A DNA stretch of 64,000 nucleotides from CAYTBN01 sp964436045. Its GTDB lineage: Bacteria > Myxococcota_A > UBA796 > UBA9615 > CAYRNR01. The stretch lies in assembly GCA_964436045.1 (NCBI GenBank), contig CAYTBN010000012.1, positions 62,001 through 126,000 on the forward strand, in the 5' to 3' direction. The notes under the pieces were generated by a model. The model was not told the DNA's origin and ran no database searches. It saw only the letters and a program-made list of their open reading frames with translations. Within the stretch, counting starts at the first letter, position 1, and the number at the start of each line of letters is the position of its first letter. Positions 41,895-50,916 of the stretch are shown piece by piece. The position numbers and the translations under genes are program-made.

Positions 41895-43663
41895 GCGGCC
41901 CGCCCGCCTGGTCCCGCCACGCCCTCGCCCTGGGTGTGCTGGCGCTGCTGACGGGCCTGGTGCTGGCGCCGTCGTGGCGCAGCGGTCACGTGATCGGCGC
42001 GGTGGACACCGACGTCTGGCCCCACGTATGGGGCTTCTGGTGGGTGGGCGAATCGCTGGCCTCGGGCGACGGCCTCCCCTTCGAGACCCACCTGCTCAAG
42101 CACCCCGAGGGTGGCAGCCTGTTCTTCCCCGATCTGGCCGGGGCGCTGCTGTCGGTGCCGCTGCAGGCGGTGGTCTCGCTGGAGGCCGCCTTCGACGGGG
42201 TGCTGGCGCTCAAGCTGTTCCTGGTCGGCCTGGGCGGCTACCTGCTGGCCTGGCTGCTGTGCCGCGATCGACTGGCGGCGACCCTGGCAGGGGCCTGCCT
42301 GCTGACCGCCCCCTACCTGCTGGCCGAGGCCCACAACGGCATCAGCGAGAACCTGAACGTGGGCTGGCTGGTGCTGTTCGTCGCCGGCCTGGTGGGGGTC
42401 GGCCGCGGCCGGATCGGCGCCGGACTGGGCGCGGGGGTCATGTTCGCCGCCACCTTCCTGGGGAGCTGGTATTACGCGCTGGGCGGCCTGCTGCTGGGGG
42501 CCTTGTGGCTGGTCGATCTGCTGCTGGACAGGGAGAGGCACAGCGGGCGCTCCCTGGCCTCGCTGGCGCTGGCCGGGGCGGTGGCTGCGGCGGTCGTGTT
42601 GCCGCTGGCCGCGGTGATCTCCGGGTCGCTGGAGGCAGACGAGGCGATCGTGGCACGGGATCACCGATCCGTGGCCGAGCTGTTCGAGAGCACCCACAAC
42701 GCGGTCGATCCCCTGAGCTTCGTGATGCCCGGCGACCACCACTCGCCGGACTTCCAGGCTGCCTTCGGTGAGAACTTCTTCCACGTCAGCTACCTGGGCT
42801 GGCTGCTGCTGCTGTCGGCGATCTACGGCGTCTGGCGTGCTCGCACGCGCACCGGCCTGTGGATCAGCGTCGCGGTGACCTTCCTCGTCCTGTCGCTGGG
42901 GCCGTTCCTCTACGTCGGCGGCGAGTACGTGGTGGTACGCGACCACCTGATCCAGCTGCCGTTCTATTTCGTGTTCGAGTACGTGCCCTACTTCGACCTG
43001 GTGGGGCACCCCCAGCGGTTCGTGCCGCTGGCGCTGATCGGGCTGGTGGCGCTAGCGGCCCACGGCTGGGCTGACCTGTCCCGGCGGGGGCGGTGGGGCA
43101 AGCTGGCGCTGGCGGGGCTGGCCGTGGCGATCCTGGTGGAGAACCTGGCCCTGTCACCCGCACCCTACCCGCTGCCCACCGCTCGGCTGGAACTCGATCC
43201 GCACCTGGAGGAGATCGGCGAGCAGGGGGGGACGGCGGCCGTGCTGGACCTGCCCGCACGTTTCTCCCCGCGCTTCCTCAATACCCGCTACTTCTATCTC
43301 CAGACCGCCCATCGGCGGCCCATCGTCCACACCCTCAACGGTCCGTTCTCGACCCTCCACCTGTCGCTCCAGGACAACGTGCTGGTCCAGGCGCTGCTGG
43401 CCCTGGAGTTCCCGGACGACGGGTACCCGACCGCCGCCGACCCGGAGCTGCGGCTGGGGGCGGAGCTGCTGTGGACGAAACAGTTCGACCGGGTGATCGT
43501 GCACCGGACCTACTACGGGGAAGAGGGGGTGCGGGGGGCGACCGAGGAGCTGCTGGAGCGGGTGCTCGGTCCCGCGTCCCACGAGTCGGAACGGATCGTC
43601 GAGTTCCCCATCCCCGCGGTCGTCGAGGCGGTCGGTACGGAGGCGGGCGATGGCGGCACCTGA
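41891..43663 (+). CDS. polytopic membrane protein, GT-C type, paralogue of 37272-39122
   Basis: The 590-residue protein has about 12 membrane segments and a soluble C-terminal domain (about 440-590). The first loop VDTDVWPHVWGFWWVGESL places an Asp-x-Trp where GT-C enzymes have their catalytic acid. It is related over its length to the leftward gene at 37272-39122. It starts with GTG inside the stop of the membrane-SGNH gene and overlaps the next SGNH gene by 14 nt, so three genes are tightly coupled. A lipid-linked sugar donor is likely by fold; the acceptor is unknown. Confidence 0.78.
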   Translation: MSGPPAWSRHALALGVLALLTGLVLAPSWRSGHVIGAVDTDVWPHVWGFWWVGESLASGDGLPFETHLLKHPEGGSLFFPDLAGALLSVPLQAVVSLEAAFDGVLALKLFLVGLGGYLLAWLLCRDRLAATLAGACLLTAPYLLAEAHNGISENLNVGWLVLFVAGLVGVGRGRIGAGLGAGVMFAATFLGSWYYALGGLLLGALWLVDLLLDRERHSGRSLASLALAGAVAAAVVLPLAAVISGSLEADEAIVARDHRSVAELFESTHNAVDPLSFVMPGDHHSPDFQAAFGENFFHVSYLGWLLLLSAIYGVWRARTRTGLWISVAVTFLVLSLGPFLYVGGEYVVVRDHLIQLPFYFVFEYVPYFDLVGHPQRFVPLALIGLVALAAHGWADLSRRGRWGKLALAGLAVAILVENLALSPAPYPLPTARLELDPHLEEIGEQGGTAAVLDLPARFSPRFLNTRYFYLQTAHRRPIVHTLNGPFSTLHLSLQDNVLVQALLALEFPDDGYPTAADPELRLGAELLWTKQFDRVIVHRTYYGEEGVRGATEELLERVLGPASHESERIVEFPIPAVVEAVGTEAGDGGT

Positions 43664-44723
43664 CCGGCGGTGGATCTTCTGGGTGGTGGTGCCACTGCTG
43701 TTCGCGGCGGCGGCGGCGCTGGCGCTGGTGGTGGCGCGGCAGGCCCGGCAGCAGGTCGCCATCGAGTCCGATCCCATCGACATGGTCGACGATGAACTGG
43801 GCTACCGGCTGCGTCCCGATCTGAAGGGCGCCCAGCTGGTGATCCCTGGACGACCCGTGCCGCCCTCGTTCCACCTGTCGTTCGACGCGCGCTCGGCGGG
43901 CAAGAGCTCGGTGAAGCGGATCCGCGAGTTCGTCGTGGACACCAACAGCCGCGGTTTCCGCGGCCCGGAGTTCGGGCCGACGCCGGCCAACGGGACCACG
44001 CGGGTGGTGTGCATGGGCGACTCGATCACCTTCGGCTGGGGCGTGCGGGAGGCCGAGGGGTACGTGCGGGTGGCGGAGGGGGAGGTCAACCGGTCCCGGG
44101 GCGACGAGGCGCCACGCCACGAGATGATCAACGCCGGGGTTCCGGGCTACGGTCTGGACGTGATCCTGCGGTATCTGGAGCGGGACATCCTCGCTCTACA
44201 GCCAGACCTGGTCACCGTCTGCAAGCTGGGCAACCTGCGAGCCGACGACCCGCTGGCCGATTTCCGCGACAAGCTGGCCGCAGTCGCAGCGCTGGGCCGG
44301 GAGCACGGCTTCGCGGTCGCCTTCCTCTGCCCCCCCCGCTCCACCTTCGACCGCTGGCCGCTGACCCCCCGCTTCCGCGACGCGATGGAGGCCGAGGCCG
44401 CCGAACAGGGGGCGATCTTCGTGGACTTCATGACCCTGTTCGACGAGGCCGCTGCCGCCCGCGGGCTCGTGGTCGAGGTGGACGGCGAGACCCAGCGGCT
44501 GGTGAACATGGACGGCGGGGAGCGCTCGATCGAGGTCGAGGTCACCTATCGCAAGTTCGGTCCGGACGCCGACCCGCTGGCCCCGGAGCTCTACGAGTTC
44601 ATGGACCACAGCAAGCTGGCCGAGGCGCTGATCTATGACGACGGGCACCCGGACGAGGAGGGGCATCGGTTGATGGGGGAGTACCTGGCGGAGCGTTTGC
44701 TGGAAGCGGACCTCGGTCGCTGA
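43650..44723 (+). CDS. membrane-anchored SGNH/GDSL hydrolase
   Basis: The 357-residue protein has one N-terminal helix (about 8-30) and an SGNH domain. Block I is MGDSITFGWG (about residues 122-131), block II Gly in NAGVPGYG, block III is CKLGNLRADD (Asn present), and the catalytic pair is YDDGHPDEEGHRL near the end. All catalytic residues are present. Ribosome site GGAGG lies 6 nt before ATG, inside the end of the membrane protein gene. It is the third gene of the 39252-44723 run. No Pro-rich tail is present, unlike the other three SGNH proteins here. Confidence 0.85.
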   Translation: MAAPDRRWIFWVVVPLLFAAAAALALVVARQARQQVAIESDPIDMVDDELGYRLRPDLKGAQLVIPGRPVPPSFHLSFDARSAGKSSVKRIREFVVDTNSRGFRGPEFGPTPANGTTRVVCMGDSITFGWGVREAEGYVRVAEGEVNRSRGDEAPRHEMINAGVPGYGLDVILRYLERDILALQPDLVTVCKLGNLRADDPLADFRDKLAAVAALGREHGFAVAFLCPPRSTFDRWPLTPRFRDAMEAEAAEQGAIFVDFMTLFDEAAAARGLVVEVDGETQRLVNMDGGERSIEVEVTYRKFGPDADPLAPELYEFMDHSKLAEALIYDDGHPDEEGHRLMGEYLAERLLEADLGR

Positions 44724-44790
44724 TTCCCGACCCGCGGATCGCGGCGTAAAAGTGATTCTCTATTTGAAAATTGCATGAGAATTTCAAGTC
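44724..44790. other. AT-rich leader before ATPase fragment
   Basis: This 67-nt gap contains a 45-nt stretch at about 44747-44791 that is clearly AT-richer than anything around it, with imperfect inverted repeats (ATTCTC with GAGAAT; TTGAAA with TTTCAA). The contrast in composition suggests imported DNA together with the fragment downstream. Confidence 0.4.
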
Positions 44791-44991
44791 ATGCTTGAGA
44801 GACGCCTGGTCCTCCCGCCCCCTGGTACCGAGACCTTCTTCCTGTGGGGACCGCGCCAGACAGGGAAGAGCACGCTGCTGCGGAGAGCCTACCCCGAGGC
44901 CCACTGGCTCGACCTGCTGAAGGCGGACGAGTACCGCAGGTATCTGATGAACCCCGAGCCCGAGCCCGAGCCCGAGCCCGAGTCCGAGTGA
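44791..44991 (+). pseudogene. truncated AAA-type ATPase (DUF4143-like) N-terminus
   Basis: Sixty-six residues match the start of the widespread AAA_14/DUF4143 ATPases: LERRLVLPP, then Walker A WGPRQTGKSTLL (Lys26-Ser27), then YPEAHWLDLLKADEYRRYL. Full proteins have about 380-450 residues. Here homology stops at YLMNP and is replaced by a (Pro-Glu) repeat and a stop that touches the stop of the convergent SGNH gene (44992). The rest of the gene has evidently been lost by deletion. The AT-rich leader supports horizontal origin. Confidence 0.7.
44953..44988 (+). repeat. hexanucleotide repeat CCCGAG
   Basis: Five perfect copies of CCCGAG and one variant (TCCGAG) encode the Pro-Glu tail of the truncated ATPase. 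It marks the deletion junction and may have arisen by slippage. Confidence 0.85.
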
Positions 44992-46242
44992 TTACTGCGG
45001 GGGCGGAGCCACGCCGGGGGGTGGGGCGACGGAGGGGCTGGGGGGCGGGAGTTCGTGTTCGGGGTTGGCGGGGGCCTTGCCGTCCTCGTCATATTCGGGT
45101 TGCACGAAGGTGCGTTCGCCGTAGAGCGAGGTGCCCTTCGGCGGGGGGCCGACGGGGGCCAGGGCTTCGGCCAGGGCCTCGCCGATCAGGCGGTGTCCCT
45201 CGGCTGTGGGGTGGACCTGGTCCATGAACCAGGCGATGCCGGCCTCGTGCTCCTTGAAGTACGTTGGGCCGTCCACCAGCGGGGCGCCGACCTCGTCGGC
45301 GACCTGTCGCATCGCGGCGCGGTAGTTGCGGACGGTCTCGGGGGGCGGCACGTTGTCGAAGTCCATCGGCGCGGGCAGCACCAGGAACACCGGCCGCGCG
45401 CCCAGCTCGCTGGCCAGGCGGGCCATCTCGCGCAGGTTCTCGGTGTATGGCGCCAGCGGCACGCGGCAGTCCGAGCCGTCGGGGGCCATGCCGATGTCCT
45501 CCTCGCCGCCGATCCACGGCACCTTCTGGGTCGGGATGTAGGGGCGCAGGAGTCGCAGTGTCAGCCGGTAGGTGGCCAGGTGGTCCAGCACGTCGTGGAT
45601 CAGCGGCGCGTTGATCTCGCCGGCCTCCTGGGCCTCGTCGAAGGCCTTGCGGATGTAGATGTCGCTCCAGATGGTGCCGATCACGACCCAGGCCGGCTCC
45701 ACCTCCAGGCCGAACATCTCCAGGGTGTCGTAGGACTGGCCGGTGTCGTAGCCCGGGGTGGCGCCGATCACCGGGGTCACGGTCCGGCCCCAGCTCTCGG
45801 TCAGCCGCGTGGCGGCGGTGGTGGAGAACACGTCCACCATCTGGACGTTGTGACCGAAGATGCTCGAGTCCCCCAGGGTCATCAGCCGGACCTCGCCCGG
45901 CTCGATGGGCTCCAGCTCCGGGCCACGGAACTTCATCGAGTTGACGACGATCGGGTAGCCGTCGTGGGTGATGATCTCTTCGCCTGGCTTCAGCGACCAG
46001 CCGAGGGCCTCGTCCTCGACCATCGGCAGCACGTGCCCCAGTCTGTCCTGCTCGCGCTCCACCAGGGCCTCGAAGTCGGACGCGTCCCCCGGACCAGCGG
46101 TGGGCAGGCTGCGAACCTTGTCCGGCCGCAGGGCCTCGACCCCCAGCGCCGCCGCCTCCAGCAGCAGCAACCCCAGCAGCACCGCCACCAGCCGGAAGAC
46201 GATCCCGCGCAGACCGCCCGAACGTCCACTCCCCTTGCCCAT
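44992..46242 (-). CDS. membrane-anchored SGNH-like hydrolase with Pro-rich tail
   Basis: The 416-residue protein has one N-terminal helix (about 14-36) and an SGNH-type domain: block I LGDSSIFGHN, and the Asp/His pair DQVHPTAEGHRL. Block II reads GATPGYDTG and block III GTIWSDIY, where the usual Asn is not obvious, so activity may differ from the others. The tail is Pro-rich and ends PSVAPPPGVAPPPQ, sharing the VAPPP unit with the SGNH protein at 35801-37243. It is divergent from the membrane protein at 46340. Its stop abuts the truncated ATPase. Confidence 0.8.
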   Translation of the reverse strand: MGKGSGRSGGLRGIVFRLVAVLLGLLLLEAAALGVEALRPDKVRSLPTAGPGDASDFEALVEREQDRLGHVLPMVEDEALGWSLKPGEEIITHDGYPIVVNSMKFRGPELEPIEPGEVRLMTLGDSSIFGHNVQMVDVFSTTAATRLTESWGRTVTPVIGATPGYDTGQSYDTLEMFGLEVEPAWVVIGTIWSDIYIRKAFDEAQEAGEINAPLIHDVLDHLATYRLTLRLLRPYIPTQKVPWIGGEEDIGMAPDGSDCRVPLAPYTENLREMARLASELGARPVFLVLPAPMDFDNVPPPETVRNYRAAMRQVADEVGAPLVDGPTYFKEHEAGIAWFMDQVHPTAEGHRLIGEALAEALAPVGPPPKGTSLYGERTFVQPEYDEDGKAPANPEHELPPPSPSVAPPPGVAPPPQ

Positions 46243-46250
46243 GTCGGCTC

Positions 46251-46312
46251 ACCCTCGCCCACCGCCGCCCCGCAGTGGGCCTCTGATCGTAGGAAGCGGC
46301 GGGGGGGAGGGT
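46251..46312. promoter_or_regulatory. long imperfect inverted repeat in divergent promoter region
   Basis: The left arm 46251-46268 and right arm 46296-46312 pair over about 16 bases with one bulge and one mismatch, around a 27-nt loop. It fills most of the 97-nt space between the leftward SGNH gene and the rightward membrane protein gene, so it may be a shared operator or a strong RNA hairpin. Confidence 0.4.
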
Positions 46313-46339
46313 CAAGGTGGGCCGAGCCTGCTACGCTGA

Positions 46340-48271
46340 ATGCCGCAGGCCATGGCATCTCCCACCGAGTCCGGAACCGTCGACCGCGCCCAGCAGGGAG
46401 CGGCATGGGTGGCGTTCCTGGCCGCCCTGCTGCTGATCGGCTTCGCAGCGGTGCACGTCCACTGGGTGGGGCGCAACGAGCAGCTGATCAAGTTCGACGT
46501 GGTCCACCACCTCGACGAGTTCGCCGACTACCACGTGACCGCCGGGGCGATCCGCGATCACGTGGAGGGGGTGGGACGGCGACTGGGAGAGCGGATCAAG
46601 CTACTGAACGTGCGCGCGGGCCAGCACCTGATGTGGCCGCGGTTGATGTACGCGCTGGGGTCCGTGTGGACGACCTCGGCGGGCGGTGGGATCAAAGGGC
46701 CGCTGCAGGCCAACCTGCTGTTCGTGGCCATCCTGGTAGCCGGTGTCTGGGGGGTGATGCGGCAGCTGGGGCGCGGCGTCGATCCGGCGCTGGGGCTGGC
46801 GGCGGGGGAGGGGACCCTGATCGCCCTGGCGCTGGGGCTGCTCTATCCCGGCGTCTTCGGGCCGCTACGGCTCTACGGTCAGTACGCGCCCCTGGGCTGC
46901 TGTCTGGTCGGCGTCCTGGCGCTGCTGATGGCCAGCCGGGGGTTCGCCCGCTGGTGGGTGGTGCTGCTGCTGGGTCTCGCGTCGGGTCTGACGATGTTGA
47001 TCAAGCCCCTGTTGCCATTCTACCTGGGATTGCCAGCCCTGCTCGCCCTGCTGCTGGCGGTGACCCGGCGTCCGCAGGCGGACATCCCCGGAGACGGACG
47101 GATCCGGCGGCTGGGCTTCGCGGCGGGGGCGGCGGTCATCGTCGGCGCGTTGACCCACGTCTGGCTGGCCGGGCGCGTGGGGGACGTGATCCAGGAGTCG
47201 GCGGCCCACCTGGTGCCCAGCTGGGAGCTGTTCGCCGATGGGGTGCCCAACCCCCACACCGAGGACTACCCGGCCTGGTCGTGGATGTGGCTGACCTACC
47301 CCCTGCGGGCGGGGGTCGCCGGGCTGGGGCCGGCGGGCTGCCTGGGGCTGGCGGTGGCGATCCCCCTGCTCATCGTCCGCGTCGGCCGGCTGGGCTCGAA
47401 GGCCCGGGATGCCCAGGTCCTGCTGGCGCTGGCGGCCTTCGGCGCGCCTCTCCTGCTGACCTTCGTGTCGTCCAAGGAGGCCCGCTTCCTGTTCCCGGTG
47501 TATCCCCTGCTGGCGCTGGTCAGCGCCCTGGGGCTGATGACCCTGCCGGCGCTGTGGCGGCGGCTGGCAGCGACCGCGCTCGCGGTTCTGGGGGTCGTCG
47601 CGATGCTGGGGCTGTCGTACAGCCCGGCCTTCGACGATCGGTTCCAGGGCTGGGCCTGGGCGAACCTCGGTGACGAGGAGGGCGACCTGTGGGCCGGGGC
47701 TCCGGGGGAGGCGCGGTTCCCAGACCTGATCTACGAGGAGCGCAAAGCGCTGAAATGGTTGTTCGGCCGCAAGCCTCAGATCGCCTACCTGGCCGTGCCC
47801 CAGGGGGACGACCGCATGGACGACCGGATCGACTGGGTCCGCGAGCACGCTGTGCGACGCAAGGTCGAGCTCGGCTGCATCACCGAGGACTGGAATCCCT
47901 TCATCGCCATCGAGGCGCGCGAGAAGCTCTGCCACCTGGAGACCGTGGATCTGCGGTTCTACGAGCCGGGCTATCTGGACGAGCCGCGGTTCGACCTGAT
48001 CGCCGTGTTCCTGTTCCCCGACGCGTTCGAGGGTTTTGAGCCGCCGTACACCACGCGTGCCGGCGAGCCTCTGCCGGAGCTGGTCTACGCGAAGACCGCC
48101 GTGGAGATCGACGAGCACATGTCGGCGAGGCGGATGGAACGGGTCGCTACCTTGCCCTTCCACCAGGACGCGTTCGAACAGCCGGTCGACGTCCTGCTCT
48201 ACTGTCCGCCTGAACACTGGCGGCTCTCCCGCGATTTGCTCAGGAAGCTGGCCGGGCCCGAGGATCCATGA
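46340..48271 (+). CDS. polytopic membrane protein, ArnT/PMT-like GT-C
   Basis: The 643-residue protein has about 10-11 membrane segments and a soluble C-terminal domain of about 180 residues. The segment SSKEARFLFPVYPLLALVSA is typical of the PMT/ArnT group of lipid-linked sugar transferases, and the first loop has acidic residues (KFDVVHHLDEFADYH). A TANNNT element (TACGCT, 46332-46337) lies 2 nt before the ATG at 46340, so transcription could start at or near the start codon. ATG 46352 is an alternative. The stop overlaps the start of the radical SAM/Wzt-C gene (ATGA), tying the glycan and radical SAM parts of the locus together. Confidence 0.8.
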   Translation: MPQAMASPTESGTVDRAQQGAAWVAFLAALLLIGFAAVHVHWVGRNEQLIKFDVVHHLDEFADYHVTAGAIRDHVEGVGRRLGERIKLLNVRAGQHLMWPRLMYALGSVWTTSAGGGIKGPLQANLLFVAILVAGVWGVMRQLGRGVDPALGLAAGEGTLIALALGLLYPGVFGPLRLYGQYAPLGCCLVGVLALLMASRGFARWWVVLLLGLASGLTMLIKPLLPFYLGLPALLALLLAVTRRPQADIPGDGRIRRLGFAAGAAVIVGALTHVWLAGRVGDVIQESAAHLVPSWELFADGVPNPHTEDYPAWSWMWLTYPLRAGVAGLGPAGCLGLAVAIPLLIVRVGRLGSKARDAQVLLALAAFGAPLLLTFVSSKEARFLFPVYPLLALVSALGLMTLPALWRRLAATALAVLGVVAMLGLSYSPAFDDRFQGWAWANLGDEEGDLWAGAPGEARFPDLIYEERKALKWLFGRKPQIAYLAVPQGDDRMDDRIDWVREHAVRRKVELGCITEDWNPFIAIEAREKLCHLETVDLRFYEPGYLDEPRFDLIAVFLFPDAFEGFEPPYTTRAGEPLPELVYAKTAVEIDEHMSARRMERVATLPFHQDAFEQPVDVLLYCPPEHWRLSRDLLRKLAGPEDP

Positions 48272-50916
48272 CCCTTCGCCCGGTCGACCCCCAGATCAGC
48301 CGCCCCCGCCCGGTCCCCGGCGGGGTCTGCCCGCGGGTGCTGCACGGCATCGACGTGGACGCGGGGGGCAACGCCTACCTGTGTTGCATCACGTGTACGG
48401 ATGCCTGTTCGACCTCGCTGCGGCTGGGCAACGCCTTCGACGAGGGGCTGGCCGCCGTGGTGGAGGGGAAGGTCGCGCGGCGGGTCCGCGAGGGGCATTA
48501 CCGGGGTGATCTGACCGGACTCTGTTGCGCCCACTGCGATTCGGCGATCCGACCCGAACCCGGGGCGGCGGTGCCCGACAACCCGGCGGAGTGGCTGTGG
48601 TTCCTGGAGCTTGAGCTGACCCCCCGCTGCAACCTGACCTGCCGGATGTGTGTCCACACCTTCCGCGCGTGGGAGGGCCAGCCGCTGCACGAGGGTGTGG
48701 AGCGGGGGGCGGACGTGGACCCGGCCAGCTTCCGGGCGCTGGTGGACCAGTTCCACGCCCTGCACGACGGGCCCAAGGAGGTGCGGCTGCAGTGGCTCGG
48801 CGAGCCACTGCTGCACCCCCGCTGGCCCGCCCTGCTGCGCCACGCGTGTGGCGACGAGAACACCGCCGGCGTCCTGATCACCAACGGAACGCTCCTCGAC
48901 GAGGACGCGGCGGAGGCGATCCTGGACGTGCCCGGCAAGATCCGGGTCGAGCTGTCGATCAACGCGGCGTCGGCGGAGAGTTATCGGGAGGTCACGGGCG
49001 CGGACGGGTACGAGACCGTGGTGGCCAACGCGCGCCGCTTCCTGGCGCTGCGGAAGCGGGCGGACCGCGAGGCCGACGTGGCGGTGCGGATCAAGACCCT
49101 GGCGATGCCCGAGACCGCGGGGGAGGTGGGGGACTTCCTGGAGCTCTGGCGCGGCGAGCTGGACCGGCTGGACTGCGACCACGCCACCTGGTGGGACAAC
49201 CAGGGGCCAGCGGCGCCGACCGTGCTCTGCGTCAACTCCCTGTTCGCCGGTGGATTTGCCCCCGCGGACGACCTGCTGGCCCGTGCGCGCGGTTACCGGG
49301 GGCCGGCGGATCAGCGGGCGCAGCTGTTCGCCGCCCAGCACCTCGAGCGCTTCGCCGGCCACCGCCCGGCCCGGCAAGTCCGCGAGCGCTCGCTGGCGCC
49401 GCTGGAGGCCTTCCTCGCGGAGACCGGCGCCGGGGACTCGACCCTGTTGAACGTCCAGGCCCTGGCCCTGGAGCTGCGGGAGGCGGTGGAGGCGCGGGCG
49501 GGCGAGTTCCAGATCGACGGGGCTGCGGGGCGCCTGTTCGCCGGGGTGGAGTGGCTGCTGGACCACGGCGGCATCAACTCGGCCGACGAATGGGAGCACC
49601 TGTCGGTCCTGCTGCGAGGGCTGCATCGCTGCATGGCCGACCGCGGACTGGGTCGCAGCGGCGCCATGCACCTGGACCTGGAGCAGGCCGTGGTCGCCCT
49701 GATCGGCGCCGTCGCCGGGCGCTTCCCGGACACCGCCCGCACGGCGTTCATGCCCCTGCTGCGGGATGTCCTGTTGCCCACCGCGCCCTTCCTCTCCGAG
49801 GCGCCCTGGTGGGCAGAGCGCGCGGTCGCGGTCACCGCCTACTTGGACGCGACGGCCGGCCGGGGGGCCACCGCGGTGGAGCGGGAGTTCTGGTCCGCCG
49901 CGTTCGAGCTGGCCCACGCGGGTGGGTGGGGACGCACCCTGGCAGAGCTCGGCGAAGGCGCTTCGCGGTTCGGCAGAGCGGGCATCGAGGTGATCGAGAC
50001 CGTCGACGACGCGGAGGGCTGGCTCGACGTCCAGCGCGTGGTGGTGCCGACGATCCAGGCGTTGCCAGGATTCGGCTCGCCGGACGCGTTCGTGGCGCGG
50101 GGGCCCCTGGACGAGGCCTGTCTGGCCCTGCTGCGGCGCGCGTCGACGTTTTCCGCGGCGCGCCTCGCCCCGGAGGTGGTGACCCTGGTCCGGGCGACCC
50201 TGCTGCCCACCGCCGGGCTGCGCGCCGCGGCCGGCCGGACCCGCGCGACCACGGCAGCCCTCGACGGACTGGCCGAGGCCTGGGGCGCGGCCGCCGGCCC
50301 GTCGATCCCGCTGCTCTCCCGGATCTTCCGGGCCCGCGCCGCCATCCGCCGCCGTCCCTCGATCGACCACGTCAACCGGGCACTCCGGGAGCTGAGTGAG
50401 AGCATCGATGAGATGGCACCCGAGATGGTGGCCATGGTGTTGCCCCTGGCGGAGAGGCTCCCGGCTGCCGGACGGTGGGACGACGCCCGCGGCGAACTCG
50501 AGACCATCTGGGGTCTGCTCGGCCTGCGCCCGGGCGCTCGCGAGGTGTTCGGCAAGGTCGAGATGAACCCGCGGGTTCGCTTCGACGAGGCCGCCTACTA
50601 CACCCCCCGCCAGATCCGGGCCGCCGCGGGCGAGCCCTTCGAGATCGGCGTGCGGTACGTCCTCCCCGTCGGGCGGTCGCGCCCCCAGATCGGAATCGCC
50701 GTGATCGACGAGCGCGGCCAGGTGATCCACGGCCCCAACACCACCACCCTGGGCGTCGACACCCGCCACATCCCCCGGGAGGGCGTTGTCTGGTTCACGG
50801 CCGAGGCCCCGCGTCTGCGCCCCGGCAGCTACCGCGTCGCGGCCGGTCTCTTCGACCATTCCGGCGATCGCTGCTGGATGTTTGCCCCGGAGCTGGCGGA
50901 GTTGACGATCGACTAG
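48268..50916 (+). CDS. permuted SPASM-radical SAM protein with C-terminal Wzt-C-like domain
   Basis: This 882-residue protein begins with a SPASM-like Cys region (about residues 18-92: GGVCPRVLHGIDVDAGGNAY, later TGLCCAHCD). The radical SAM core follows with Cys121/125/128 (RCNLTCRMC) and LGEP in place of GGEP. SPASM domains normally follow the core, so the order is permuted. Residues about 380-750 are helical and unassigned. The end (about 768-882) resembles the Wzt C-terminal carbohydrate-binding domain: IGIAVIDERGQVIHGPNT, then PRLRPGSYRVAAGLFDHSG. Wzt-C recognises modified ends of O-antigen. The combination suggests a radical reaction on, or guided by, a polysaccharide (inference). The stop overlaps a convergent stop by 3 nt. 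Confidence 0.78.
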   Translation: MTLRPVDPQISRPRPVPGGVCPRVLHGIDVDAGGNAYLCCITCTDACSTSLRLGNAFDEGLAAVVEGKVARRVREGHYRGDLTGLCCAHCDSAIRPEPGAAVPDNPAEWLWFLELELTPRCNLTCRMCVHTFRAWEGQPLHEGVERGADVDPASFRALVDQFHALHDGPKEVRLQWLGEPLLHPRWPALLRHACGDENTAGVLITNGTLLDEDAAEAILDVPGKIRVELSINAASAESYREVTGADGYETVVANARRFLALRKRADREADVAVRIKTLAMPETAGEVGDFLELWRGELDRLDCDHATWWDNQGPAAPTVLCVNSLFAGGFAPADDLLARARGYRGPADQRAQLFAAQHLERFAGHRPARQVRERSLAPLEAFLAETGAGDSTLLNVQALALELREAVEARAGEFQIDGAAGRLFAGVEWLLDHGGINSADEWEHLSVLLRGLHRCMADRGLGRSGAMHLDLEQAVVALIGAVAGRFPDTARTAFMPLLRDVLLPTAPFLSEAPWWAERAVAVTAYLDATAGRGATAVEREFWSAAFELAHAGGWGRTLAELGEGASRFGRAGIEVIETVDDAEGWLDVQRVVVPTIQALPGFGSPDAFVARGPLDEACLALLRRASTFSAARLAPEVVTLVRATLLPTAGLRAAAGRTRATTAALDGLAEAWGAAAGPSIPLLSRIFRARAAIRRRPSIDHVNRALRELSESIDEMAPEMVAMVLPLAERLPAAGRWDDARGELETIWGLLGLRPGAREVFGKVEMNPRVRFDEAAYYTPRQIRAAAGEPFEIGVRYVLPVGRSRPQIGIAVIDERGQVIHGPNTTTLGVDTRHIPREGVVWFTAEAPRLRPGSYRVAAGLFDHSGDRCWMFAPELAELTID

